Counted from the stretch's first letter, positions 35,661-45,271 are shown. The stretch: 64,000 nt of DNA from Blastococcus sp. TF02A-26 (GCF_003319125.1 NZ_QOHG01000003.1:62001-126000); one strand, 5' to 3'. Translations and numbers: made by a program. Notes: generated by a model not told the origin, from the sequence alone.

Positions 35661-36530
35661 TTGCTCCGCCGGTGCGCCGCTCTCGCCCTTGCAGGCGGAC
35701 TGACGCTGTCGCTGACCGCCTGTACGACCGAACGTTCGGACACCCCCGCGCCTCGGTCCGCAGTGGACGTCGGGATGGAGCATGTGCACGGGCTCGGCGT
35801 AGATCCCGCTGACGGCTTGCTCTATGCGGCCACCCACTTCGGCCTCTTCCGAGTGCCCGAAGACGGCGACGCGGAACGGGTCGCGGACCGCTACCAGGAC
35901 ACCATGGGGTTCACCGTGGCCGGGCCGAACACCTTCGTCGGCTCGGGTCATCCGGACCTCCAGGAGCAGGACCTGCCGACACACCTGGGCCTGATCCGCA
36001 GCAGTGACGCCGGAGAGACGTGGGACATCGTCTCCCTCGGCGGTGAGGTCGACTTCCACGCCCTCCGCGTGGCACACGGGCGCATCTACGGCTGGGACGC
36101 CACGACCGGCCGCCTGCTCGTCTCCGCCGATGAGGGGCGGACCTGGGACACCCGCAGCACCCTGAACCTGCGCGACCTGGCCGTACACCCCGAGGACCCC
36201 GAGGTGCTTCTGGCGACCACCGAGCAGGGCCTGCTGCGCAGCGGCGACGGCGGTCGGACCTGGACGGCCGTCCCGGCTGCTCCCGGCGTCACCGTGCTGG
36301 CCTGGCCCGCCACCTCGTCGCTCTACGGAGTCACGCCGGACGGCGCCGTTCACGAGTCGACCGACGGCGGAACGACCTGGGCCGAGCAGGGGTCGGTCCA
36401 GGCGGAGCCCGAAGCACTGCTCGTCGACAACCGAGACGGTGTCGAGAGCATCTACGTCGCGGTGTCTCCGGCGACCATCCTCGTGAGCACCGACGGCGGC
36501 ACCTCGTTCAACACCCGCTACGCGGGCTGA
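35661..36530 (+). CDS. BNR-repeat (sialidase-like propeller) lipoprotein
   Basis: 289 residues from a TTG behind GGGAGA. The lipobox LTLSLTACT marks a lipoprotein with mature Cys near 21. The rest is a beta-propeller with Asp-box/BNR repeats ([45 protein letters not shown]) and the opening [17 protein letters not shown] typical of the F510_1955-type family near copper genes. A true glycosidase role is unlikely. A periplasmic role in copper handling is inferred from context. Confidence 0.85.
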   Translation: MLRRCAALALAGGLTLSLTACTTERSDTPAPRSAVDVGMEHVHGLGVDPADGLLYAATHFGLFRVPEDGDAERVADRYQDTMGFTVAGPNTFVGSGHPDLQEQDLPTHLGLIRSSDAGETWDIVSLGGEVDFHALRVAHGRIYGWDATTGRLLVSADEGRTWDTRSTLNLRDLAVHPEDPEVLLATTEQGLLRSGDGGRTWTAVPAAPGVTVLAWPATSSLYGVTPDGAVHESTDGGTTWAEQGSVQAEPEALLVDNRDGVESIYVAVSPATILVSTDGGTSFNTRYAG

Positions 36531-36705
36531 CCCCCGCGCTGGCGCATCTCTGGCCCGTCGGCTGCCGGGGCAGCACGGCTTGATCTCTTCGCTCCTCGCT
36601 TTGGGCTCTGCGGGACCGCGTCCCGCTGCCGTGCTGAGAGAGCGCCTGCCGCTGGCGTGCCGGTCCGATGATGACCTCGACCGAAGAACTTTCGGCCTGG
36701 TGGAA

Positions 36706-36720
36706 TACCCCCTGGGGGTA
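36706..36720. promoter_or_regulatory. CsoR-type copper operator candidate
   Basis: TACCCCCTGGGGGTA is a 15-bp palindrome centred on one T, 45 bp before the copper ATPase start. GC-tract palindromes of this form are known CsoR operators. No csoR gene is inside the element, so a chromosomal CsoR would have to act. Confidence 0.7.
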
Positions 36721-36765
36721 CTAGCCTTGGAGGCGGCACAGCCCACCGACGAGAGGGAGCGGGTC

Positions 36766-39234
36766 ATGCCAACGCAGCATCAGACCACCGTGCTGGAGGT
36801 CTCCGGCGTGCACTGGGCCTCGGAGAAGGCCGTGGCGGAGAGCGTGCTGGGCAGGCGCCCCGGCGTGCTGAGCGTCGAGGCGAATCCGGTGTCCCAGACG
36901 GCGACGGTCACTTACGACCCGTCGCGCACATCGGTGGCGGAGTTGGCGGGCTGGGTGCGCGACTGCGGTTACCACTGCGCCGGACAGTCGGTTCCGCAGC
37001 ACGTGTGCGACCCGGCCGCTGAGCCGCGTGACCAGGCGATGGCACACGACAGTCACCGTCCCGCCGTGAGCGCGGTGGCACCGCACGACCACGCGGCCAT
37101 GACGGCGGCCTCCGCAGAGCCCAAGGGCGAGCACGCCGGGCATGGCGAGCACGCGGGGATGACGCCGCAGGACGCGATGGGGCATGGCGGTCACCACGCC
37201 GGGATGTCGATGGACGACATGGCCCGCGACATGCGCAACCGCTTCCTGGTCGCGGCGCTGCTGTCGATCCCGATCCTGCTGTGGTCACCGATCGGCCGAG
37301 AGGTCCTCGGCTTCGAGGCGGCGGCCCCATTTGGGCTGCGCGACGACGTCTTCTCGCTGATCCTGTCGCTGCCGGTGATCTTCTACTCGGCCTGGATCTT
37401 CTTCGACGGCGCCTACCGCGCGTTGCGCGCCCGCACCCTGGACATGATGGTGCTGGTCGCGGTCGCGGTCGGCGCGGGCTGGCTGTACAGCCTGATCATC
37501 ACGCTCACCGGGGGCGGTGAGGTCTTCTACGAGGCCGCCACCGTGCTGACCGCCTTCGTGCTGCTCGGCCACTGGTTCGAGATGCGCGCCCGTGGCGGCG
37601 CGAACGACGCCATCCGGGCGCTGCTGGAGTTGGCGCCACCTCGGGCGGTCGTTATCCGCGACGGCCAGCCGGTCGAGGTGCCCACCGCCGACGTCGTCAC
37701 CGGCGACCTGCTGCTCATCCGGCCCGGCTCGAAGATTCCGGTGGACGGCGTCGTGGAGGACGGCGGGTCCGAGGTCGACGAGTCCATGGTCACCGGCGAG
37801 AGCCTGCCGGTACACAAGGCCACCGGCTCGGAAGTCATCGGCGCCTCGGTCAACACCACCGGCACCCTGCGGGTGCGCGCCACGAAGGTGGGCGCGGACA
37901 CCGCACTCGCACAGATCGTCGCCCTGGTCCAGCAGGCGCAGAACTCCAAGGCGCCTGGCCAGCGGCTGGCAGACCGCGCCGCCTTCTGGCTGGTGCTGGT
38001 AGCGCTGATCGGCGGCGGCCTGACCCTGGCGGTGTGGCTGCTGGCCGGGGCCTCGTTCGCCATGGCCATGCTGTTCGCGATCACCGTCGTGGTTATCACC
38101 TGCCCCGACGCGCTCGGCCTGGCCACCCCGACGGCGATCATGGTCGGCACCGGCCTCGGCGCCCAGCGAGGCGTGCTATTCAAGAACGCCACCGCGCTGG
38201 AGGCCGCCGCCCGGATCGACACCGTGGTGATGGACAAGACCGGCACCCTGACCAAGGGCGAGCCGGAGGTCACCGACGTGGTCGTCGAGGGCATGAACGA
38301 GGACGAGTTCCTCGTCCTCGCCGCCGCCGTCGAGCGGGAGTCCGAGCACCCGCTTGCCCAGGCCGTCGTCCGCGAGGCGCAGGCGCGTGGCGTCCCTGTC
38401 CTGGCCGCCGAGCGGTTCCGCAACGTGCCCGGCCACGGAGCGAGCGCTGAAGTGAACGGTCGTCGGGTGCTGGTCGGCAACGCGAAGTTGATGGCCGATG
38501 AGGGCGTCGACCTCGGGTCCCTGGGCGCCCGGCGGGACGAGTTGGCGGGTAGCGGCCGGACGGCGGTGCTGGTCGCGGTGGATGGCCGCGCCGTCGGGGT
38601 GATTGCGCTGGCCGACGCTGCACGGGAGACCTCGGTCGCGGCCGTGGCCGCGCTGCACGAGGCCGGGGTGGAGGTCGTCATGCTCAGCGGCGACAACACC
38701 GCCACCGCCCGGCGAATCGCCGACCAGTTGGGCATCGACACCGTCATCGCCGAGGTCCTGCCCGGCGACAAGGCCGCCAAGATCACCGAGTTGCAGCAGT
38801 CCGGCAAGCGGGTGGCCATGGTCGGCGACGGCGTCAACGACGCCCCGGCGCTGGCACAGGCCGACCTCGGCATCGCCATCGGCGCGGGAACCGACGTCGC
38901 GATCGAGACCGCCGACGTCGTGCTCATGCGGTCCGACCCGCTCGACGTGCCGATCGCCTTGCAGATCGGGCGCGGCACCCTGCGGAAGATGCGGCAGAAC
39001 CTCGGGTGGGCGATCGGCTACAACGCGATCGCGCTACCCATCGCCGCCGGGGTCTTCGAGCCCGCGTTCGGGCTAATCCTGCGGCCCGAGATTGCTGCGC
39101 TGTCGATGTCCGGCTCGTCGTTCCTGGTCGCGGTCAACGCGCTGCTGCTCAAGCGGCTGCGGCTGCCCGAGGCCCCGGAGGCACCCGCTCCCGAACCGGC
39201 GGCACCCCGAGCCCCGCAGCCGGTGTCGCGCTGA
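36766..39234 (+). CDS. Copper-type P1B heavy-metal ATPase with a variant CPD motif
   Basis: 822 residues from the ATG at 36766 (GAGAGGGAG upstream). A degenerate HMA domain (about 1-75) lacks the CxxC ([14 protein letters not shown]). A His/Met-rich linker (about 88-150) follows. Eight helices: the ion-binding helix reads [14 protein letters not shown], with Asp in place of the second Cys of the Cu(I) CPC motif. Other core motifs are intact: TGES (actuator), DKTGTLT (Asp phosphorylation), HP in ESEHPLAQ, and [14 protein letters not shown]. It exports copper or a related ion; the changed transport motif leaves ion choice open. Confidence 0.93.
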   Translation: MPTQHQTTVLEVSGVHWASEKAVAESVLGRRPGVLSVEANPVSQTATVTYDPSRTSVAELAGWVRDCGYHCAGQSVPQHVCDPAAEPRDQAMAHDSHRPAVSAVAPHDHAAMTAASAEPKGEHAGHGEHAGMTPQDAMGHGGHHAGMSMDDMARDMRNRFLVAALLSIPILLWSPIGREVLGFEAAAPFGLRDDVFSLILSLPVIFYSAWIFFDGAYRALRARTLDMMVLVAVAVGAGWLYSLIITLTGGGEVFYEAATVLTAFVLLGHWFEMRARGGANDAIRALLELAPPRAVVIRDGQPVEVPTADVVTGDLLLIRPGSKIPVDGVVEDGGSEVDESMVTGESLPVHKATGSEVIGASVNTTGTLRVRATKVGADTALAQIVALVQQAQNSKAPGQRLADRAAFWLVLVALIGGGLTLAVWLLAGASFAMAMLFAITVVVITCPDALGLATPTAIMVGTGLGAQRGVLFKNATALEAAARIDTVVMDKTGTLTKGEPEVTDVVVEGMNEDEFLVLAAAVERESEHPLAQAVVREAQARGVPVLAAERFRNVPGHGASAEVNGRRVLVGNAKLMADEGVDLGSLGARRDELAGSGRTAVLVAVDGRAVGVIALADAARETSVAAVAALHEAGVEVVMLSGDNTATARRIADQLGIDTVIAEVLPGDKAAKITELQQSGKRVAMVGDGVNDAPALAQADLGIAIGAGTDVAIETADVVLMRSDPLDVPIALQIGRGTLRKMRQNLGWAIGYNAIALPIAAGVFEPAFGLILRPEIAALSMSGSSFLVAVNALLLKRLRLPEAPEAPAPEPAAPRAPQPVSR

Positions 39235-39281
39235 CCCGACCTAACCTGAGATCAACGACGCGAGGACGGGAGGTGAGCAGC

Positions 39282-39746
39282 ATGCGCGGACGACGCGGGT
39301 GGGTCCTGCTGCTCCTGGCCGCCGTCTTCGCCATGCACGGTCTCCAGTGCGCCGCTGCCGACTCCGGGACCACCACCGCTGCGCATGGCACCGTCCACAC
39401 CACCCCGGCCAAGCCCGACCCCGTGCTGCACGGGGCCGGGCTCGGCCCGGTTCTGGAGTCGACCGCCGCCATGACCGCCGCAGCCCCTGCCGCCGTCGTC
39501 GCCGGGTCGGCCATCGGCATGTCCCTCGCGGCAGGCCACGACAGCACGCCGCACGCGGCCGGGCACCTGTGGGCGGTGTGCCTGGCAGTCCTTGCCGCCG
39601 GGCTCGCCGCGATGCTCCTGGTCCTCACCGGGCGCCTCGCCGAGTTCCGACTGCTAGTCACCCGCCGCACCACCGGCGGCTCTTGGGCCGGGCTGCACCC
39701 ACCCCGGCCGCCGGACCTGTACTCCCTCTGCCTGATGCGGATCTAG
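39282..39746 (+). CDS. Small membrane protein of the copper cluster
   Basis: 154 residues from the ATG at 39282 behind GGGAGG (a GTG at 39273 is possible). N-terminal helix WVLLLLAAVFAMHGLQCAA, a Thr/Ala/Pro-rich outer segment with several His, and a second helix about 104-125 (AVCLAVLAAGLAAMLLVL). The MHGLQC motif recalls DUF6153-type proteins found beside copper genes (tentative). It probably senses or buffers periplasmic copper. Confidence 0.75.
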   Translation: MRGRRGWVLLLLAAVFAMHGLQCAAADSGTTTAAHGTVHTTPAKPDPVLHGAGLGPVLESTAAMTAAAPAAVVAGSAIGMSLAAGHDSTPHAAGHLWAVCLAVLAAGLAAMLLVLTGRLAEFRLLVTRRTTGGSWAGLHPPRPPDLYSLCLMRI

Positions 39747-39834
39747 GCCGAACGTCGCGTCTCCTCGCCCCCAGCCCTCGCGGCTGCGGCGACGCCTTCG
39801 CACGTTCCCTCAGACCCGTCCTCAGGAGATAGAC

Positions 39835-40458
39835 ATGACCCGCAAGACCACTCTGCTCGCCGGTGCCCTCCTCGCGGGCGCGCTCGCGCTCACCGCCTGC
39901 TCCGATGACTCCGTCGCCTCGCACATGGACTCGATGGACAGCGGCAGCGCCGAATCGACCAGCACGTCCGCCAGCGAGGACGCTGCGTTCAACGACGCCG
40001 ACGTCACCTTCGCCCAGGGCATGATCCCGCACCACCAGCAGGCCATCGAGATGGCGCAGATGGCGTCCGAGCGGGCGCAGGACCCGCGCGTGCTCGACCT
40101 GGCCAGCCGCATCGAGGCCGCCCAGCAGCCCGAGATCGACACCCTCACCGGCTGGCTGAAGGAGTGGGGCGCCGAAGACGACGGCATGGGCGGCATGGAC
40201 CACGGCGGCATGGACCACGGCGGCGGAATGATGTCCGAGGAGGACATGAACGCCCTGATGGCCGCCTCAGGCGCGGAGTTCGACCGGCTCTTCCTGGAGC
40301 AGATGATCGAGCACCACACCGGCGCCGTCGAGATGGCCACCACCGAGGCCGGAGAGGGGCAGAACACCGAAGCGCTGGAGATGGCGAACGACATCCGCGA
40401 TACGCAGAACGGCGAGATCGCCGAGATGCGGCAGTTGCTGACCGAACTGGGCGGCTGA
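39835..40458 (+). CDS. DUF305 (CopM-like) copper-binding lipoprotein
   Basis: 207 residues behind AGGAGA. Lipobox ALALTACS, then a Ser/Asp-rich linker and a DUF305 four-helix region (about 55-205): FAQGMIPHHQQAIEMAQMA and later EQMIEHHTGAVEMATTE, each giving Met/His ligand pairs, plus a Met/His/Gly stretch GMGGMDHGGMDHGGGMM. Known DUF305 members bind Cu(I)/Ag(I) outside the cytoplasm. It follows the ATPase and small membrane gene. Confidence 0.92.
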   Translation: MTRKTTLLAGALLAGALALTACSDDSVASHMDSMDSGSAESTSTSASEDAAFNDADVTFAQGMIPHHQQAIEMAQMASERAQDPRVLDLASRIEAAQQPEIDTLTGWLKEWGAEDDGMGGMDHGGMDHGGGMMSEEDMNALMAASGAEFDRLFLEQMIEHHTGAVEMATTEAGEGQNTEALEMANDIRDTQNGEIAEMRQLLTELGG

Positions 40459-40464
40459 GCCACA

Positions 40465-40502
40465 GCCATCGGCGGCGGACTGTGTTCTCCGCCGCCGATG
40501 GC
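40465..40502. terminator. Bidirectional terminator between convergent DUF305 genes
   Basis: 15-bp perfect arms (GCCATCGGCGGCGGA and its inverse) around an 8-base loop, lying exactly between the two convergent stop codons. Confidence 0.85.
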
Positions 40503-40504
40503 GG

Positions 40505-41113
40505 TCAGCCGGTCGGGCAGTCCCGTTCGGGCGACACCTGAAACTCGGGGACCGCCCGCGCCTCTGCCTCCTCCGGCGTCGAGGCATCGCCGTTGCGGTT
40601 GATGTCGTCAATGAGCCACTCCATCTCCAGGATCTCCCGTCGCTGCGCCTCGCTGATCGAACGGGCCAACTCGCACACGCGGACGTCGGAAATCTGGGCG
40701 CGCTCGGACCGGGTGATGGCCAGCGAGTGGTGGGGGATCATCGAACTCATCCAGTTCTCGTCGTTCACGAGGATCTGGCTGCGGTCGAGGAACACGCCTG
40801 TGCCGAGCAGGACGAGGCTGGCCGCGACGATGGCGATGTTCGCCTTGGTGTTCTTGTACATGTTCAGCATCCAGCCGAGCATGACCAGCCCCATGGTTCC
40901 GCCCATGGTGAGCGCCATGAAGACCCGGCTCTCGCTGAAGCGGACGTGGCTCCACTGCCACGTGCCCGCGAACATGGTCCAGTACATGACGACCATGGCC
41001 GTGAGGATCATCGCGCCGAAGCGCAGGTACATCTTCTTTTCCATCTTGGCGCCGTCGTGCTGGTCGTCGCCGTGAGCGTGCTGGTTTGTCTCGTCGCTGC
41101 GCTTCGTCGCCAT
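40505..41113 (-). CDS. Membrane-anchored DUF305 protein
   Basis: 202 residues from the ATG at 41113 (start uncertain, weak ribosome site). His-rich cytoplasmic N-terminus (NQHAHGDDQHDGAKM), then three helices (about 30-48, 63-86, 91-110). The C-terminal outside half is DUF305-like: WMSSMIPHHSLAITRSERAQ and QRREILEMEWLID. It is a membrane-tethered counterpart of the convergent lipoprotein, likely binding copper at the outer face. Confidence 0.88.
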   Translation of the reverse strand: MATKRSDETNQHAHGDDQHDGAKMEKKMYLRFGAMILTAMVVMYWTMFAGTWQWSHVRFSESRVFMALTMGGTMGLVMLGWMLNMYKNTKANIAIVAASLVLLGTGVFLDRSQILVNDENWMSSMIPHHSLAITRSERAQISDVRVCELARSISEAQRREILEMEWLIDDINRNGDASTPEEAEARAVPEFQVSPERDCPTG

Positions 41114-41200
41114 GATAAAGAACCCCGTTCTTTCGTCGGTGTGTGGGGCGTTCCTCGCGACTGCTGCCACTGCTGACTGGCCGCGATTTCCGTGACGGCG

Positions 41201-41235
41201 TCCGGGCGCCCGGACTGGTGTTCCGGGCGCCCGGA
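41201..41235. terminator. Double-palindrome terminator after the Csp gene
   Basis: TCCGGGCGCCCGGA occurs twice (41201-41214, 41222-41235) with a 7-base loop between. Each copy is itself a palindrome, so two alternative hairpins or one long one can form. It lies downstream of csp on the minus strand. Confidence 0.75.
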
Positions 41236-41257
41236 GGTCTGCTGATGGGGGCGCTTG

Positions 41258-41665
41258 TCAGCCGAGCGAGGTGATGAGGTCGCGGCACGCCTGCTCGCAC
41301 CGGCGGCACGCCTCGGCGCAGACCCGGCAGTGCTCGTGCATCGACGCATGCTGCTCGCACTCGTCACCGCACGCCTTGCAGGCCGCAGCGCAGGCTTCCA
41401 GGACCGCGCGGGTCAGGTTGGCGTCGTAGCCGGTGTGCCGGGACAGCACTCGCCCCGTGCTGTCGCAGACGTCGGCGCAGTCGAGGTTGGTGCGGATGCA
41501 CTTGGTCAGTTCGGCGACCATGTCCTCGCTCAGACAGGCGTCGGCGCAAGCAGTACACGCCTGGGCGCACTCGAAGCACGCCTCGATGCAGGCCCGCAAC
41601 TTGTCCTTGTCCACTCCGCCGAGGTCCTTCGGGTAGGTGTCCAGCATCTGCGCGGCGACAGTCAT
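41258..41665 (-). CDS. Four-helix-bundle copper storage protein (Csp-like, DUF326)
   Basis: 135 residues from the ATG at 41665, chosen because AAGGAAGGGG precedes it. About 16 Cys lie mostly as CxxxC pairs facing the inside of a four-helix bundle (CIEACFECAQACTACADAC, then CADVCDS, CAAACKACGDEC, CRVCAEACRRC), typical of cytosolic Csp3-like proteins that store many Cu(I) ions. It has no signal peptide. It is divergent from the second ArsR gene with a strong palindrome between them. Confidence 0.93.
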   Translation of the reverse strand: MTVAAQMLDTYPKDLGGVDKDKLRACIEACFECAQACTACADACLSEDMVAELTKCIRTNLDCADVCDSTGRVLSRHTGYDANLTRAVLEACAAACKACGDECEQHASMHEHCRVCAEACRRCEQACRDLITSLG

Positions 41666-41756
41666 CGGCTTGCCCCTTCCTTCGGCTGGTGGCCGTCGGC
41701 CCAGATGCCGTCGGCTCAATGCCCAGCAAGGCTCGCCTACCCGATGACTCACGGCG

Positions 41757-41780
41757 ATACCCGTGCGGTTGCACGGGTAT
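41757..41780. promoter_or_regulatory. ArsR-type operator between csp and the second arsR
   Basis: Perfect inverted repeat ATACCCGTGC-GGTT-GCACGGGTAT with 10-bp arms. It sits 25 bp before the ArsR start and about 92 bp before csp, so one site could control both. Confidence 0.8.
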
Positions 41781-41804
41781 TTTCGTCAGCGGTAGGAGGT
41801 GGCC

Positions 41805-42230
41805 ATGGACGAGCCGACCGACGGCGGGCACAGCGCCGCCGGGCATGACCACCCGGTCGACCCGACGCGGGTCGCCCACGCCCGTAGTCGGGGCCTGAGC
41901 GCCGAGGATGCTGGCTGGCTGGCGGGCACGCTGAGCCTGCTCGCCGACCCCGTGCGAGCACGCATCCTCTACGCCCTCGACCTCGTCGAGGAACTCTGCG
42001 TCGGCGACATCGCCCTGGCCCTGGACGCGACGGTGGACTCAGTCGGCTACGGGCTGCGCCTGCTCCGCACGGCCGGGCTGGTCACCACCCGCAAGCAAGG
42101 CCGCGTCGTCTACTACCGCCTCGCCGCAGACTTCCCCGAGCCGCTCCGCGACCACTGCCTGCGCCGCCTGGTCACCATGTCCCGAGCCACCGGCGACGGC
42201 GACGGCCACGACTCGAATCTGAGCGAGTAG
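41805..42230 (+). CDS. ArsR family regulator (second)
   Basis: 141 residues from the ATG behind AGGAGGT. His/Asp-rich N-terminus (GGHSAAGHDHPVD), then winged helix: LSLLADPVRARILYALDLVEELCVGDIALALD...SVGYGLRLLRTAGLV, wing KQGRVVYYRL. A C-terminal CLRRL and a His-rich tail (DGDGHDSN) could complete a metal site. Known relatives (CmtR/NmtR/KmtR) sense Cd, Ni or Co; here the divergent csp gene suggests control of copper storage (inference). Confidence 0.9.
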   Translation: MDEPTDGGHSAAGHDHPVDPTRVAHARSRGLSAEDAGWLAGTLSLLADPVRARILYALDLVEELCVGDIALALDATVDSVGYGLRLLRTAGLVTTRKQGRVVYYRLAADFPEPLRDHCLRRLVTMSRATGDGDGHDSNLSE

Positions 42231-42269
42231 GACCAGGCCCTCTCGTCGTGGCGGTCCGCGCCAAACGGC

Positions 42270-42692
42270 TCAGTCGCGCGGTGGGCGGAGTCCGTTCACG
42301 GTGACGGCAACCAGCCTCCGGACGCCCTGGGATGAGGGCATGTCGCGGGCTCCGCCGAGTGCGTGCAGGCAGAAGGTGGCCAGTTCCTCGGCCGGAATGT
42401 CGTCGCGCAGTTCTCCGGTGGCCACGCCTTCGGCGATCAGGTCGCGCAGGAAGTCGCGCAGCCGGTGGCGGGCCTGGGTGACGTGCTCGCCGTGATGCAG
42501 GACCGCTCCGAGGTCGGAGCCGTGCGACTGCGCGGACAGGTGCGCGTACGTCTCCAGCACTGCCGCGAGGCGCTGTCCGACGCTGCCCGGCTGCTTCCCT
42601 ACCTCCGGCAGGTGCTCCAGATGAGTGGCGATCTGCCGTTCGTGCCAGGCACCCAGGATGGCCTCCACGTCAGGGAAGTGCCGGTACAACCT
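42270..42692 (-). pseudogene. TetR family regulator remnant without a proper HTH
   Basis: From LYRHFPDVEAILGAWHERQ to the stop it is a good TetR ligand-binding domain (about 140 residues). The DNA-binding helices that should precede YRHF are missing: the upstream frame is open but reads as unrelated Ser/Arg-rich sequence. A deletion or recombination has removed the N-terminus. It marks an old scar inside the element. Confidence 0.75.
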
Positions 42693-42823
42693 GGGCCGTC
42701 GGCCATCCGGTCCAGAAGTCGAGGCCGTGCTGCTCGATTCGGCGGCCCGCATCCGTGTGGCAGAGGGTTTCTGCGGCACTGCTGATCCGCGATGGCGATG
42801 GACCACACCCGGCCAGCCGGTCA

Positions 42824-43306
42824 CTAGGCGCGAGGTAGTTCTCCGGTGTCGACCAGGGTGAAGACGATTCGTGGCTCCGGAGGAGTCATGGAGTCGCATG
42901 GCACGCGACGTCTCTTAACGCTTACCTCCACGACTTCGTGCTCTCCAACGATCACCTCGACGTCCAAGCCGCCTTCGGGGATCTGGGAGGGCTGGACCAG
43001 TGCTTCCGCAACCATCCACGTCGCTGCGCCACGATGCGTGGTCTCCAGGGGCGCGACCGTCTCGATTTCGGCAACCGGTACGTCCATCTCTGACCCGTCG
43101 TCCAGATCGATGCACAGACCCGGCGCTGGGGCGTGGCCGTCCTCGGACGTGTACCAGAGCATTCCTGCCGGGCGCCCCTCGACGCGATAGCCATCGACTG
43201 CGGTCACTGCGATGCGGTCATGAGCGTTGAGCCAGGCGGCGGGGTGGCTCTTCCCCTCAGGCGTCCTGGCACGCCAGCAGGTGCACTCGTCGTAAGCCGG
43301 ACGCAT
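42824..43306 (-). CDS. Unknown small protein, beta-rich
   Basis: 160 residues. The ATG at 43306 follows a strong GGAGG, which supports a real gene. The sequence has WLNAHDRIAVTAVDGYRVEGRPAG and GLCIDLDDGSEMDVPVAEIETV, suggesting a compact SH3-like or OB-like beta fold, then a basic loop VSVKRRRVPCD. A three-Cys start (YDECTCWRA) might bind metal. No family is recognised. It is divergent from the XRE regulator. Confidence 0.6.
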   Translation of the reverse strand: MRPAYDECTCWRARTPEGKSHPAAWLNAHDRIAVTAVDGYRVEGRPAGMLWYTSEDGHAPAPGLCIDLDDGSEMDVPVAEIETVAPLETTHRGAATWMVAEALVQPSQIPEGGLDVEVIVGEHEVVEVSVKRRRVPCDSMTPPEPRIVFTLVDTGELPRA

Positions 43307-43427
43307 TACGCCTCCTAAGCAGCGGCTCTGCGGAGCCCTGGGGCTCGCGCCGGACGTGGCGCCTGCCGCAGCGATGGACCATATATGAGGTGGTGGCTTC
43401 GGTTCCAGCCACGAACGGTTGGCAGTC

Positions 43428-43673
43428 GTGCCGGGAGGGAAAACTGCTCAACACCTCGCGCTCTCTGAAGAGCGCCGCAAGGCCCTCGGGGGCAAGGTGA
43501 AGACGGCTCGCGAGAACGCGGGCCTGACACATGAGTCACTGGCCCACGCCTCGGGCGTCTACTTCAAGCACATCCAGCGCATCGAGCGCGGCGACTCGAA
43601 CCCCACGCTCGCCACCGGCTATGCCTTGGCTGATGCGCTCGGCCTCCGTTTGCAGGACCTTCTCCCGGACTAG
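43428..43673 (+). CDS. XRE family transcriptional regulator
   Basis: About 81 residues from a GTG at 43428 (a TTG at 43419 is possible). Nearly all of it is a Cro/C1-type helix-turn-helix: LGGKVKTARENAGLTHESLAHASGVYFKHIQRIERGDSNPTL. It is convergent with the element's dinB and divergent from the unknown 160-residue gene. It may control element genes. Confidence 0.85.
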   Translation: MPGGKTAQHLALSEERRKALGGKVKTARENAGLTHESLAHASGVYFKHIQRIERGDSNPTLATGYALADALGLRLQDLLPD

Positions 43674-43740
43674 GGCGTCGCGTCACCTCTCAGCGGAACT
43701 GAGACGTCGGTCAGCGACTACGAGCACCCCAGGGCCGTCC

Positions 43741-45093
43741 TCACTCCGGCGAGCGCCGCCAATCCGGGGGCTCGGAGGGATGGAGCGCCTCGTCGTCGGC
43801 GAAGAAGGTGCGCACTGGGCCGGGTGGCGTACCGGGACCCTCGAATCGAACGGTCACCCGGTTGAGCCCACTGCCCCACACCCATCCCGGCCCGTGCTCG
43901 TCGTGGCGGACGTCCTGCCCTGGGTGCCAGATGCGAGGTTGAACAGGTCGCGCCACCTCGCCAGGTGAGGGAGCGGCGTCCTCGTCAAGGGCCTCCGCTT
44001 CGTCATCCTCAGGGACCGAGTCCGTGAAGAGGTCCTGTTGCACGAAGTCGGACAGCCCAGAAACACCGACGCCGAGCAAGCGGATGCCGCCGGTCGCTCC
44101 CGCCTGCACAAGGAGGCGCCGAGCGATCTGGGTGACCTCCGTCGGATCATCCGTCGGGTGCGGCAGCGTAAGGGACCGAGTCAACGTCGTGAAGTCGTAG
44201 CGCCGGACCTTGAGGGTCACCGTCCGACCGGAAGAGTTCGCGGCGCGGAGCCGACGAACTACCCGTTGTGCCAGCAACTCGATCTCGCGAGTCAGGGCTG
44301 GCATGTCGGTCAGGTCTCGCTCGAACGTCTCCTCCGCCGAGATCGACTTGGCTTCCCGGTAAGGCACCACAGGACGGTCGTCCTCGGCCCGCGCCAGGTG
44401 GTAGAGCCCGTTCCCGTGCGCCTTGCCGAACAGCGTCACCAGGTCATGAAGCGACTTGCTCGCAAGTTCGGCGACGGTGCGGACGCCGACCTGACGAAGC
44501 CGTTCCGCAGTGGCCGGGCCGACACCGGCGATCCGGGTCACCGGCAGTGGATGTAGCACGGCCAACTCCTGACCAGGAGCAACCACAGTCAACCCGTTGG
44601 GCTTGTTCAAGTCCGAGCCGATCTTGGCCAGCATTCTCGACGACGCGATTCCGATCGACGCCGTCACGCCTCCGGTCGCTTCCGCCACCCGCGCCTTCAA
44701 GGCTTCACCCAGCGCGGTCACCCCCGCCACGCTCAGGTCGGCATTCTCCCTGGCAGCAAGGTCAACGACCGCCTCGTCGATCGAGACCTGCTCGACGATC
44801 GGCGACAACTCGGACAGGACCGCCATCACGACCTCGGACGTCATCCGGTAAGCCGAGAACCGGCCGCCGAGGAAGGCGGCACCCGAGGGCAGCCGCCGAC
44901 GGGCTTCAGCGGTGGGCATGGCGGAGTGAACGCCGTAGGCCCGCGCCTCGTACGAGGCGGTCGCCACCACACCCCGTCCTCTGACTCCGCCGACCACAAC
45001 AGGCTTCCCGACGAGAGACGGCTTGTCGCGCATCTCGACGGCAGAGAACATGGCATCAAGATCGAGATGGAGGATGCTGGCGGTGTCGCGCAT
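43741..45093 (-). CDS. dinB: Complete DNA polymerase IV carried by the element
   Basis: 450 residues from the ATG at 45093, chosen for GGGAGG just upstream (an open frame adds four residues). All Y-family parts are present: first Asp in LHLDLDAMFSAVE, fingers [14 protein letters not shown], catalytic pair in VEQVSIDEAVVDLA, HhH thumb VTRIAGVGPATAERL, little finger SAEETFERDLTD. Like the disrupted host gene it has the actinobacterial C-terminal extension (QDVRHDEHGPGWVWG, PPDW end). It is clearly homologous to but diverged from the host copy, so it was acquired with the element. It would restore translesion synthesis lost by insertion. Confidence 0.95.
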   Translation of the reverse strand: MRDTASILHLDLDAMFSAVEMRDKPSLVGKPVVVGGVRGRGVVATASYEARAYGVHSAMPTAEARRRLPSGAAFLGGRFSAYRMTSEVVMAVLSELSPIVEQVSIDEAVVDLAARENADLSVAGVTALGEALKARVAEATGGVTASIGIASSRMLAKIGSDLNKPNGLTVVAPGQELAVLHPLPVTRIAGVGPATAERLRQVGVRTVAELASKSLHDLVTLFGKAHGNGLYHLARAEDDRPVVPYREAKSISAEETFERDLTDMPALTREIELLAQRVVRRLRAANSSGRTVTLKVRRYDFTTLTRSLTLPHPTDDPTEVTQIARRLLVQAGATGGIRLLGVGVSGLSDFVQQDLFTDSVPEDDEAEALDEDAAPSPGEVARPVQPRIWHPGQDVRHDEHGPGWVWGSGLNRVTVRFEGPGTPPGPVRTFFADDEALHPSEPPDWRRSPE

Positions 45094-45271
45094 CCTGCCT
45101 CCCACCCTGTTGCTTCATCCACCCTGCCCGAAGCGGGATGCTCTCTGACATGCACCGCCTCGTGACCGGAGAAGGCCGGTCGCCCTCGCCGAGCAGTGTC
45201 GTAGAGGTGCATCGGCAGGTCACTGAGGACTGCCGCATCACCGGCGCCAACGCGCTCAGCGGTGTCCGCAG

